Origin: an uncultured Anaerococcus sp.
GTDB lineage: Bacteria > Bacillota > Clostridia > Tissierellales > Peptoniphilaceae
DNA: 53,816 nucleotides
Assembly: GCA_900551095.1 (NCBI GenBank)
Contig: URUJ01000009.1
Location: 1-53,816, forward strand
Direction: 5' to 3'
Made by a program: the position numbers and the translations under genes. The notes below the pieces were generated by a model. That model made no database searches. It worked only from the letters and a program-made list of their open reading frames with translations, and was not told the origin of the DNA. Below, piece by piece: positions 8,294-15,192 of this stretch (its first letter is position 1; each line of letters opens with the position of its first letter).

Positions 8294-8701
8294 TCAGAAC
8301 AGAGCCTTATAATTTTCATTATTTATATCTGCTTTAATTGAGGTAACATGCAATGAATTTTTAGCTATTTCAATTAAATCTTCAAGTATAACCGTCCCCA
8401 AACCTTTGTTTCTATACTCAGGATTTAGAACTATACCCAACGAACAAACATTTTGTTCTAAGTTCACATCATAAATCATACCCACTCCTATATTTACACC
8501 ATTTAATGAAACAATAAATAAAGAATTATTGGTGTTACTGAAAAATTCTATTGTCTTTAATATTGAACTCATTTCAATAATTCCCTTTTTATTTACTGCA
8601 ATGCTATTTATTGTTGGTTCATTATATAAGCTAAACAGAAATTTAGCATGCATTTTTTTCGCTTCATCATAGGTAATTTTAAATTTATTATTTCTCAACA
8701 T
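8294..8701 (-). CDS. GNAT family N-acetyltransferase, C-terminally short
   Basis: 135 aa from the ATG at 8701 (AGGTG just upstream; the in-frame TTG at 8704 overlaps). The acetyl-CoA loop is present as YRNKGLGTVILEDLI, and the fold up to NNENYKALF is recognisable. GNATs usually continue with a final LYEKxGF strand pair; here a TGA follows KALF at once, so the protein is cut short and may be inactive. It overlaps the end of the MFS gene by 14 bases and is translationally coupled to it. Acceptor unknown. Confidence 0.65.
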   Translation of the reverse strand: MLRNNKFKITYDEAKKMHAKFLFSLYNEPTINSIAVNKKGIIEMSSILKTIEFFSNTNNSLFIVSLNGVNIGVGMIYDVNLEQNVCSLGIVLNPEYRNKGLGTVILEDLIEIAKNSLHVTSIKADINNENYKALF

Positions 8702-9932
8702 CAAACACCTCGTGAAAATTACTTACAGCAGGAAGTTTCCTAATATTTTTATTTAAAGCCCAGTAAATAGCAACTAAAAGGATAATCACACTTGCTATTA
8801 GTATTGCCCTTGGACTTGATAAATATTCTCCCAAGTATCCACCTAGTAAGGCTCCAAGTGGTGCCATAAAGGTCGAAATACCAACCATAGCACCCATGGC
8901 AGAACCGATTTTCTCACTAGGAACAATCTTCTGCACCATGGTTTGAGCATAAACATTAACTATTCCAACTACAAACCAACCAAGACCATATAAAGTAACT
9001 GCAATCTTTATATTTGTAGCAAAATAGGAAACAGATATCCAAGCTAAGGATACGACAAGCATTCCGTAAACATAAAGTTTTCCTAATGAAACATTTTTTA
9101 GTTTTGGAAGACCTGCGAACAAAGATCCTAAAAGAACTCCTGCACCCATTCCTGCGAGCATTAGACTATAAAATATCTCATCTTCAGCAAAGGCAGGTAA
9201 GACTGCACTTATAGATGTGGCAGAGAAATTTATAAAAATAACTCCAAGAACAAGGGCAAAAATCCTAGAATCCTTAAATAAGTCTAGACCCTCTTTAAGT
9301 CCCTTAAAGTGATTTTTAATTACTGAACCTTCTTTCTTATTTCCTTTTTCATTGTAATGACTAAGCTTTTTTGATAAGAGACAAAACAATAATCCAGTTA
9401 AGATAAAACTCACACTATCTGCATAAAAAGCTGTCATAAAACCACACAATGAAATTATAAAACCTGCCAATGTGTCAAATATTGCATTTGATCCTTGATA
9501 AGCCATAGTCATCAAAGAATTGCCTGTAACAAGTTCTTTCTCAGTAAGAATCTTAGGCAAAAGAGAAATTTGTCCAGGATAAACCAGCTAGTTAATCAAG
9601 GAAATTATTGGCATGAGAACCATAATGTGATAGACATTTAGTCTTTCAAAATAATATAAGGCTGGAATAATTAATATCAATATAGCTTGTATAAGTTGAG
9701 AAAGAATCAAAAACTTCTTCATGTTAATTTTATCCAAGATTGGACTTAGAAGTAATTGAACAACTGCTGTTGATGAGGTTAGAAATAGGGTTATACCTGA
9801 ATATACAGTAGACCCACTCATCTGATAGACCAAGAGGGTAGAGGCAATAGCATAAAGGCTATCACCAAAATTTGTAATAAGTCGTCCTAGAAGCAGGACG
9901 TAGAAATCTTTGCTTTTAATCATTTTTAACAT
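8688..9932 (-). pseudogene. MFS drug-type exporter interrupted by one amber codon
   Basis: Frame open from ATG 9932 to the stop at 8688 except for one TAG (9588-9590) at codon 115. The first part (9588-9932) has the MFS opening GRLITNFGDSLYAIASTLLVYQ. The second continues in the same frame with PGQISLLPKILTEKELVTGNS and eight further helices. Together about 413 aa, the size of MefA/enterobactin-exporter-like transporters. CTG-GTT after the TAG shows no frameshift; TAG arises from CAG, TTG, AAG or TGG by one change. Either a recent pseudogene, a sequencing error or two half-proteins. An ArsR regulator lies directly upstream. Confidence 0.8.
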
Positions 9933-9943
9933 ACTCCTTATAT

Positions 9944-9953
9944 TTAACGTTTA
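9944..9953. promoter_or_regulatory. TTAACGTTTA element before the MFS gene
   Basis: TTAACGTTTA lies 11 bases upstream of the MFS start codon, overlapping the position expected for its promoter or leader. It matches at 9 of 10 bases the perfect palindrome TTAACGTTAA upstream of the ArsR gene, so both may be sites for that regulator. Confidence 0.4.
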
Positions 9954-9980
9954 GTTTTTATTGACAGTTATTTCTTTTTT

Positions 9981-10006
9981 AACCAGTAAGCATTGACTTA
10001 CTGGTT
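9981..10006. promoter_or_regulatory. 26-base perfect inverted repeat between arsR-like gene and MFS gene
   Basis: AACCAGTAAG-cattga-CTTACTGGTT begins right at the stop codon of the regulator gene. On the minus strand it is followed by A, not T, so it is a poor terminator in that direction. It may be an operator for the MFS gene or a processing/attenuation hairpin. Confidence 0.45.
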
Positions 10007-10435
10007 TTAATATAATTTATAGATTTGTACTTGGAAGCTTTCGGTATCTTTATCATCTTCCTTATATTTCTCTATTAATTCATTTAAGTCTTTTTCAAAT
10101 GACTCATAAGATTTTTTCGGAATTTTGAAAGCGAATTGTTTTTCTTCCAAATTTTTATTAAATATTTCGCTATTTGGTATAAAAGCCTTGGCTACTGGTA
10201 GGAAATATTTCTGAGTAATCCCGTTTATAAGCTCTGTGTCTACGACTTCTATAATACCATTTTGTTCCAATATTTTTAAGTGGTAGTGGATTTTTGACCT
10301 GCTAACACCTAAAGCATCTGACAAGTCCTGGGCTGTTTTAGGTGTAGCTCCTAAAGTCATAATTATTTTAAGCCTTATGGGATCACTTACTATATTTATT
10401 TCTTCTAATGTATTTAATATGTGAACTTCCTTCAA
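10007..10435 (-). CDS. ArsR-family winged-helix transcriptional regulator
   Basis: 142 aa. N-terminal winged helix with the ArsR pattern: DPIRLKIIMTLGATPKTAQDLSDALGVSRSKIHYHLKILEQNGII. No CxC metal site is present, so it probably does not sense metals. The C-terminal third is charged and helical. Start: TTG at 10435 is preferred, as AAAGGTG lies 7 bases upstream; the in-frame GTG at 10444 would touch that site. It precedes the MFS gene on the same strand and likely controls it; shared TTAACGTTWA elements upstream of both support this. Confidence 0.75.
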   Translation of the reverse strand: MKEVHILNTLEEINIVSDPIRLKIIMTLGATPKTAQDLSDALGVSRSKIHYHLKILEQNGIIEVVDTELINGITQKYFLPVAKAFIPNSEIFNKNLEEKQFAFKIPKKSYESFEKDLNELIEKYKEDDKDTESFQVQIYKLY

Positions 10436-10468
10436 AGATATCACACCTTTCTCTGTTTTGTTATTTAT

Positions 10469-10497
10469 ACTATAACACCATTTTTATATATTGTCAA
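10469..10497 (-). promoter_or_regulatory. Promoter of the ArsR-family gene
   Basis: Minus strand TTGACA (10492-10497), 17 bases, TATAGT (10469-10474). A perfect palindrome TTAACGTTAA (10505-10514) sits 7 bases upstream of the -35 hexamer. Confidence 0.8.
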
Positions 10498-10580
10498 ATT
10501 TTTCTTAACGTTAAATTTATTATTTGTTCATGATTACTTACTTTTCTTTATAACCTAATAAAAACTTATTCATTTTTGCC

Positions 10581-11177
10581 CTAAGAAATTTCCCTTATTA
10601 CTTCATATATCCATGCTGGCACTGATTTTGACTCATTCATTAAATCTAATTTTTCTTTTTCACTTAAGTTTTCTCTTATCTTTTGGTTAACTTGGTCATT
10701 GATATTTTCTTTACCTAAAGACTTAATTGCCTGAATAACTGTTGCAGTCTTTAAGGACATATTGGCAATTTCTCCTGGATTTACTTTTTTAAACTTTAAA
10801 ATAGTATCTCCAATTTTATATTCTTTATACCTTCCACTAGATATATATTTATAGTGAGTTGGAACTTGTGTTGAAAGTCCTAATAGGTTTAAGGCTGTGC
10901 TATTATAGGGTGCAATATTCCAATTGTATTTTCTTGCTATGGCAAGTGCTAATTCGTGAATTGATACTGCTTCGTACTCTCCAATTAATTCACTGTATCT
11001 TGGATTGTAATAGAATCCATCAATTACACGCTGAATTTTTCTTTCATCTGCTAATCTTTTTAATATCTGTCTAACCGTAGCATTAGATGCAATATCTAAA
11101 AAGTCATTTGCAAAGAATACTTTATGTGAATCAAAACTATTTATTTTATCTGATATTATTTCCATATATGAACTCAT
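10581..11177 (-). CDS. AbiEi-type antitoxin / DUF6088 family protein
   Basis: 198 aa. N-terminal winged-helix AbiEi-type DNA-binding domain (roughly 1-80: DFLDIASNATVRQILKRLADERKIQRVIDGFYY), then the conserved NWNIAPYNSTALNLLGLSTQVPTHYKY block and a C-terminal helical part. Antitoxins of this kind neutralise AbiEii nucleotidyltransferase toxins and repress their own operon by binding inverted repeats; a perfect pair is found just upstream. AAAGGAG precedes ATG 11177. No intact AbiEii follows: the next gene is the ArsR regulator, and only a toxin remnant survives at 6575-7092. The antitoxin is therefore an orphan here. Confidence 0.8.
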   Translation of the reverse strand: MSSYMEIISDKINSFDSHKVFFANDFLDIASNATVRQILKRLADERKIQRVIDGFYYNPRYSELIGEYEAVSIHELALAIARKYNWNIAPYNSTALNLLGLSTQVPTHYKYISSGRYKEYKIGDTILKFKKVNPGEIANMSLKTATVIQAIKSLGKENINDQVNQKIRENLSEKEKLDLMNESKSVPAWIYEVIREIS

Positions 11178-11189
11178 TACAATTCTCCT

Positions 11190-11221
11190 TTGTCACGGAT
11201 ATTGTATCATATCCGTGACAA
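11190..11221. promoter_or_regulatory. Operator/promoter of the AbiEi-like gene
   Basis: A perfect 12-bp inverted repeat, TTGTCACGGATA / TATCCGTGACAA with an 8-base centre. On the minus strand the -10 (TACAAT) falls in the centre and TTGAAA lies 17 bases upstream of it, so a bound repressor would block the promoter. AbiEi antitoxins are known to autoregulate through such repeats. Confidence 0.8.
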
Positions 11222-11321
11222 GTTTTCAATATTTATATATTTTATTCCTATAAAGAAAACTTATTAACTTAGTTTATATACTAAATCTTGATTTACTTAA
11301 CTTATTACTTTAGTTTTATAA

Positions 11322-11356
11322 AAAAAGGAAAGCACAGATTTTCCGTACTTTCCCTA
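11322..11356 (-). terminator. htpG terminator
   Basis: Minus strand GGAAAGTACGG...TGTGCTTTCC followed by seven T, immediately after the htpG stop codon. Confidence 0.85.
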
Positions 11357-11467
11357 TTATTTTTATTAAATTAACTTCCAAATATTTTTAGCATATTCAA
11401 CAGGATTTTCTATTTCTAGGCCTTCTATTAGTCTAGCTTGATCTAATAAGAGTCCAGCTATCATTTT
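11322..11467. repeat. Right copy of the htpG 3' end (direct repeat, att-like)
   Basis: Terminator plus coding end of the intact htpG, matching 6386-6537. See the left copy. Confidence 0.8.
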
Positions 11468-13210
11468 TGCCTTGTCTTTATCATCCTTGTAGGCTTCTTC
11501 TAAGAGGTCGTAGGCTTTTGTTTTTGTGGAGATTTCTAGGACTTTTTCTGCCTTTATACCGAAGGCGTTTGGTTGATTTTTGAGGGTTTTTTCCATCTCA
11601 ATTGAGACTTCGCCTCTTTCCTTGATTAGAGATGGTATGTCTTCTAATTTTTCTGTGAAAGTCACATCTACAACGTCTTCTGGCATAGATTCTTTGATAA
11701 AGGAGATGATTTCATTATCTTCTTTATCTTCTTTTTCATTATCTTCAGATGTTATAGATTTAAATTCTAATCCTTCATAGTCTCCTAGCATTTTGATTAA
11801 AAATTCATCTAAAGCCTTATCTAATAAAAGAACATCTTTGTCATCGTCAATCATTTTTAGAGCTGGTGAAGATTTGATTTTCTCAAGAGATTCACCTGTG
11901 CCATAGTAAATAAATTCAGCTGTTGATGGCGAATTTTCTTTATATTCTTTTAAGCTTATTAGTTTATCTTCTTTTCTAGAATAGAATAGAAGTAGGTCTT
12001 GTAAATCTTCTTTATTTGCTCCATATGATTCGTAGATTGAAACCTTGATGGAGTCTACAAATTCCTTGTAGAATTTTTCGTAGTCTTCCCTATTTTTCTC
12101 CATCATTTCTTTTAGATGAGCGTTAATTTTCTTATTTATTTGTTTTGAAATCACTCTTAGTTGTCTATTTTGTTGGAGGGTTTCTCTAGAAATATTTAAA
12201 GTAAGGTCGTCAGATTCAACCACACCTTTTACAAAGGAATAGGCATCATCTAGGATTTCATCGCAAGAGTCCATAATTTTTACTCCATGTGAATAAAGTT
12301 CTAGACCAATTTGTCTATCTTTGGAATAATAATCAAAAGGAGCCTTCTCTGGTATATATAATAGAGCTCTAAATTCAACAAGGCCTTCAACTTTGAAATG
12401 TAGCCAAGAAAGTGGCTTGTCAAAACCAAAGTGACTTTCCTGGTAGAAATTTATATAATCTTCGTCTGTAAGATTCTTTTTATCTTCTTTCCATATTGGT
12501 TTATCAGAATTTAGGACGTCCATAGCCTTGTAATCTTCGTATTCTGGCTTATCTTCTGGAGAGTCTTCTTTGATTTTTGTCTTTGTGACTTCCATCTTAA
12601 TAGGGTATCTGATGTAGTTTGAATATTTACGAATTAAAGATCTAATAGTATTTTGATCTAGGTACATATCGTAATTTTCATCATCAGTGTTCTCTCTTAG
12701 GTGAAGAATAACGTCTGTACCTGTGCTAGCCTTGTTTGCTTCCTTGATTTCAAATCCATCAGCATTTTCACTTTCCCAGATAAATGCTTTTTTATCGCCG
12801 TGTTTTTTGGATAAAACTTCGATTTTTTCTGCAACCATGAAGGCAGAATAAAAACCTACACCAAATTGACCAATCAAATCTTTGATGTCAGAGGAATCAA
12901 CACTCTTTCTAAAAGCTTCTGTTCCAGATTTGGCAATGGTGCCTAGATTATTAGCTAAATCTTCCTCGTCCATTCCTATACCTGTATCTCTAATGGTTAG
13001 TATTCTTTCCTCTTTATTTGGTATGATTTCTATATAGTAATCGTCCTTATTTGTTGTTGTATCACTCTTTAAATCCTCGTAATATAGCTTATCTAGGGCA
13101 TCTGATGCGTTTGATATAAGCTCTCTTAAAAAAATTTCTTTATTAGTATAAATAGAGTGGATCATAAGATCCATTACTTTTTTGGCTTCCGCCTTAAATT
13201 CTTGTTTCAT
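11366..13210 (-). CDS. htpG: Molecular chaperone HtpG (bacterial Hsp90)
   Basis: 614 aa, full length for HtpG. GHKL ATPase motifs: ELISNASDALDKL (Asn34), DTGIGM (75-80) and GQFGVGFYSAF (about 114-124). The middle domain has the catalytic-arginine region NISRETLQQNR. The C-terminal dimerisation domain ends KNIWKLI. An ATP-dependent cytosolic dimeric chaperone. GGAGG lies 9 bases before the ATG. It has its own promoter with a CIRCE-type operator, so HrcA control is likely. The 3' end is the junction with the accessory island. Confidence 0.97.
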   Translation of the reverse strand: MKQEFKAEAKKVMDLMIHSIYTNKEIFLRELISNASDALDKLYYEDLKSDTTTNKDDYYIEIIPNKEERILTIRDTGIGMDEEDLANNLGTIAKSGTEAFRKSVDSSDIKDLIGQFGVGFYSAFMVAEKIEVLSKKHGDKKAFIWESENADGFEIKEANKASTGTDVILHLRENTDDENYDMYLDQNTIRSLIRKYSNYIRYPIKMEVTKTKIKEDSPEDKPEYEDYKAMDVLNSDKPIWKEDKKNLTDEDYINFYQESHFGFDKPLSWLHFKVEGLVEFRALLYIPEKAPFDYYSKDRQIGLELYSHGVKIMDSCDEILDDAYSFVKGVVESDDLTLNISRETLQQNRQLRVISKQINKKINAHLKEMMEKNREDYEKFYKEFVDSIKVSIYESYGANKEDLQDLLLFYSRKEDKLISLKEYKENSPSTAEFIYYGTGESLEKIKSSPALKMIDDDKDVLLLDKALDEFLIKMLGDYEGLEFKSITSEDNEKEDKEDNEIISFIKESMPEDVVDVTFTEKLEDIPSLIKERGEVSIEMEKTLKNQPNAFGIKAEKVLEISTKTKAYDLLEEAYKDDKDKAKMIAGLLLDQARLIEGLEIENPVEYAKNIWKLI

Positions 13211-13244
13211 ATCTAATCCTCCTAGGAAAATTTTCCAAAATAAA

Positions 13245-13271
13245 TTAGCAGTCTATGTGTTTGACTGCTAA
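13245..13271. promoter_or_regulatory. CIRCE-like operator upstream of htpG
   Basis: TTAGCAGTC-N9-GACTGCTAA, a perfect 9-9-9 inverted repeat (extended by one A/T pair). It equals the CIRCE consensus TTAGCACTC-N9-GAGTGCTAA except for one compensated position in each arm. It lies just downstream of the htpG -10, in the place where HrcA acts. Confidence 0.85.
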
Positions 13272-13272
13272 T

Positions 13273-13300
13273 ATTATACTTATATTTATTTTACTTGCAA
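13273..13300 (-). promoter_or_regulatory. htpG promoter
   Basis: Minus strand TTGCAA (13295-13300), 16 bases, TATAAT (13273-13278), directly abutting the CIRCE-like repeat. Confidence 0.75.
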
Positions 13301-13951
13301 TTAACCAAGGTATTTAATGTTTCCATATAGCATAACAAAAGCTGCTACAAGGATAAATACATGCCAAATTGCGTGATTATAAGGGATTTTTTTATAAGAG
13401 TAAAACACAGCACCAACTGTGTAAAAAAGTCCACCAAAAACTAGAAACATGATATAAGAAATTCCTATATGCTTATAAATTTGATAAATAAGTAATATCG
13501 ACATCCACCCCATAGCCATGTATATGATCATCGATACTTTTTTTATTCTTTCTTCCTTGCCTGTTGCAAAGGCGATTATGTTCATCGAAATCCCTGTTAA
13601 AGCTAAAATCCAAATTATGACAAAGATTATTATGGCAAAACTTGACTTTAGACCAATTAAAATAATAGGAGTATAAGAGCCTGCTATAGTCAAGTAAATT
13701 ACTCCGTGGTCAATCGCTCTAAAAATAGTACGAGCTAGTGGATTTTTCATCGAATGATAAAGGCTTGATGCCAAAAACATAAGGGCAATGGCTATAAAAT
13801 ATATAAGCCAAGCTAAAAACCCTACCCTATCTCCTTTTTGGTAGGTTGATACAACTTTTGGCAAGAAAAATATCAAACTTAGTATAAAACCAACAAGGTG
13901 GGTTGCAATGTTTAATATTTCTTCAGATTTACTATATTTAATTATTTTCAT
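13301..13951 (-). CDS. trhA: Hemolysin III family membrane protein (TrhA/PAQR)
   Basis: 216 aa with seven membrane helices. The PAQR/hemolysin III residues are present: an early EILNIATHLVGF (Glu and His), SSLYHSM, a DHGVIYLTIAGSYTPI segment (Asp-His), and a late HAIWHVFILVAA pair of histidines expected to bind zinc. In B. subtilis and E. coli the family affects membrane fluidity homeostasis; it is no longer thought to be a true hemolysin. The start overlaps the end of the next gene upstream by 14 bases, so the two form an operon. Confidence 0.9.
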   Translation of the reverse strand: MKIIKYSKSEEILNIATHLVGFILSLIFFLPKVVSTYQKGDRVGFLAWLIYFIAIALMFLASSLYHSMKNPLARTIFRAIDHGVIYLTIAGSYTPIILIGLKSSFAIIIFVIIWILALTGISMNIIAFATGKEERIKKVSMIIYMAMGWMSILLIYQIYKHIGISYIMFLVFGGLFYTVGAVFYSYKKIPYNHAIWHVFILVAAFVMLYGNIKYLG

Positions 13952-14270
13952 TTTTTATATCTCTTAAAAGTTCTACTATTTCTTTTTGTAGGCTTAACCT
14001 TTTTTCAATTAGGCATGCTTTTTCTTTTTCTATTCTCTTATTTTCTCTAAAAGTAAAGGTAAAAAGTCCAAGCAGAAATCCCATTATGATCAGTCCAATG
14101 CTCTGACTATCGCTTAATTTAATAAATTTTGCTATAGCAAAGCCCAATAAGCCAAGTAGAAAAGGGCCAACAAAAATTTTCCCAAAACTTGGTTTTAGTC
14201 CTGAATTTAGCCTATTATTAATATTTAAAAGTTCTTTTTGTTTTTTATCTATTAAAGTTTTTTTATCCAT
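13938..14270 (-). CDS. Small membrane protein with two helices and a coiled-coil tail
   Basis: 110 aa. A Lys-rich N-terminal helix, two membrane segments (about residues 30-70, GKIFVGPFLLGLLGFAIAKF and SIGLIIMGFLLGLFTF), then a charged coiled-coil tail (RENKRIEKEKACLIEKRLSL). AGGAGG precedes the ATG with a 4-base gap. First gene of a two-gene operon with trhA, overlapping it by 14 bases. No known family recognised. Confidence 0.7.
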   Translation of the reverse strand: MDKKTLIDKKQKELLNINNRLNSGLKPSFGKIFVGPFLLGLLGFAIAKFIKLSDSQSIGLIIMGFLLGLFTFTFRENKRIEKEKACLIEKRLSLQKEIVELLRDIKNENN

Positions 14271-14352
14271 TTCTCCTCCTATATCCTAGTATTTTACTTT
14301 GATTATTTCTCCATTGGTAGTAAAATATTACTAGTAGAAAAAGGGGGTTAAT

Positions 14353-14568
14353 ATGACCGAAAATACTCAAAACAAAGAAAAAGTTACTATCACTCGTGAT
14401 ATGATAATAGGAGATATAATCCAAGCTAAACCAGAAGCTATCAACACTCTTATGATGAGTGGCATGGGCTGCATTGCTTGTCCTACTGCTCTTTATGAGT
14501 CTCTTGAAGAAGCTTGCATGGTTCACGGAATGGATCCAGATTATTTACTTGAACAATTAAATGACTAA
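14353..14568 (+). CDS. DUF1858 redox-disulfide domain protein
   Basis: 71 aa. The domain (ITRDMIIGDIIQAKPEAINTLMMSGMGCIACPTALYESLEEA) carries the CxxC motif at Cys40/Cys43 and is the hybrid-cluster-protein-associated redox disulfide type. In anaerobes such domains stand alone or fuse to hybrid cluster proteins and metal-binding proteins; the small size suggests a thiol redox or metal-delivery role in the cytosol. AGGGGG precedes the ATG by 7 bases. Divergent from the small membrane protein gene, with its own terminator. Confidence 0.85.
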   Translation: MTENTQNKEKVTITRDMIIGDIIQAKPEAINTLMMSGMGCIACPTALYESLEEACMVHGMDPDYLLEQLND

Positions 14569-14586
14569 GCATTTTTTGGTCTTTCA

Positions 14587-14627
14587 AAATCGTCCCAAGC
14601 TTAAAGCTTGTGGGCGATTTTTTATTT
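14587..14627. terminator. Bidirectional terminator between DUF1858 and Nudix genes
   Basis: AATCGTCCCAAGCTT pairs with AAGCTTGTGGGCGATT (14588-14619), followed by TTTTTT on the plus strand. Confidence 0.85.
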
Positions 14628-15141
14628 AATATTCCATAAATTTCCTATCATCATTAAGGTCAAAAAGTAAATCCAAGTAAGATTGTTTATATTTTACAAA
14701 TTCGCCTTTGCGAAGTAGGTCGAAAACCTCATTTCGACTCGCCCAGCTTGCATCTTTAACTTCTTCTTTTTGTAATTTTAAATCTTTTATATCAATATCT
14801 TTCCTAATTATATAAAAATCATCAAATCCCTTATCAAAATTTGCAGTTAAAATAGGCCTTGTAAGTCTAAAATCAAAATCTATTCCAAGCTCTTCTTTTA
14901 ATTCACGACTTGCTCCCTCGAAAGAATCTTCACCAGCCTTGCAAGCTCCTCCACAAGTTAGATCCCAAAGTCCACCCATTTTTTTGTGATCTGCTCTTTG
15001 TTGGATTAATAGTTCTCCCTTGTCATTAAAAATCAAGATATGAACGATTAACCTAAGGCCACCATCTGGAACTTCTTCATTTCTTGGATAGGTTTTTCCC
15101 GTCCTTTTCCTGTATTTATCATAAATATCTAATATTTCCAT
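14626..15141 (-). CDS. Nudix hydrolase
   Basis: 171 aa from ATG 15141, which has AGGAG at an ideal gap; a longer frame to 15168 starts inside the upstream terminator. The Nudix box is complete (residues 64-87, GACKAGEDSFEGASRE then LKEELGI: G-x5-E-x7-RE-x2-EE-x-G). Short N-terminal YDKYRKRTGKTYPR and the overall shape recall the isopentenyl-diphosphate isomerase-like / YfcD subgroup, but the substrate is not shown. Lies downstream of the pyrophosphatase gene, separated by a terminator. Confidence 0.85.
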   Translation of the reverse strand: MEILDIYDKYRKRTGKTYPRNEEVPDGGLRLIVHILIFNDKGELLIQQRADHKKMGGLWDLTCGGACKAGEDSFEGASRELKEELGIDFDFRLTRPILTANFDKGFDDFYIIRKDIDIKDLKLQKEEVKDASWASRNEVFDLLRKGEFVKYKQSYLDLLFDLNDDRKFMEY

Positions 15142-15150
15142 AAAATCTCC

Positions 15151-15190
15151 TAAAAAAGCCTGCCACAAAATTTTGGCAAGCTTTTTAAAA
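15151..15190 (-). terminator. Terminator after the pyrophosphatase gene
   Basis: Minus strand AAAAAGCTTGCCA / TGGCAGGCTTTTTT around an 8-base loop, between the ppaC stop and the Nudix ribosome site. Confidence 0.8.
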
Positions 15191-15192
15191 AT

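Noticed and set aside
9981..10006. Taking the 26-base inverted repeat as a normal terminator of the regulator gene
   Set aside because: On the minus strand it is followed by A, not T. A weak T-run exists only on the other strand, where no gene ends.
14263..14526. 87-codon minus-strand frame over the DUF1858 gene
   Set aside because: No ribosome site, and the plus-strand gene is a recognised family with a good start and terminator.
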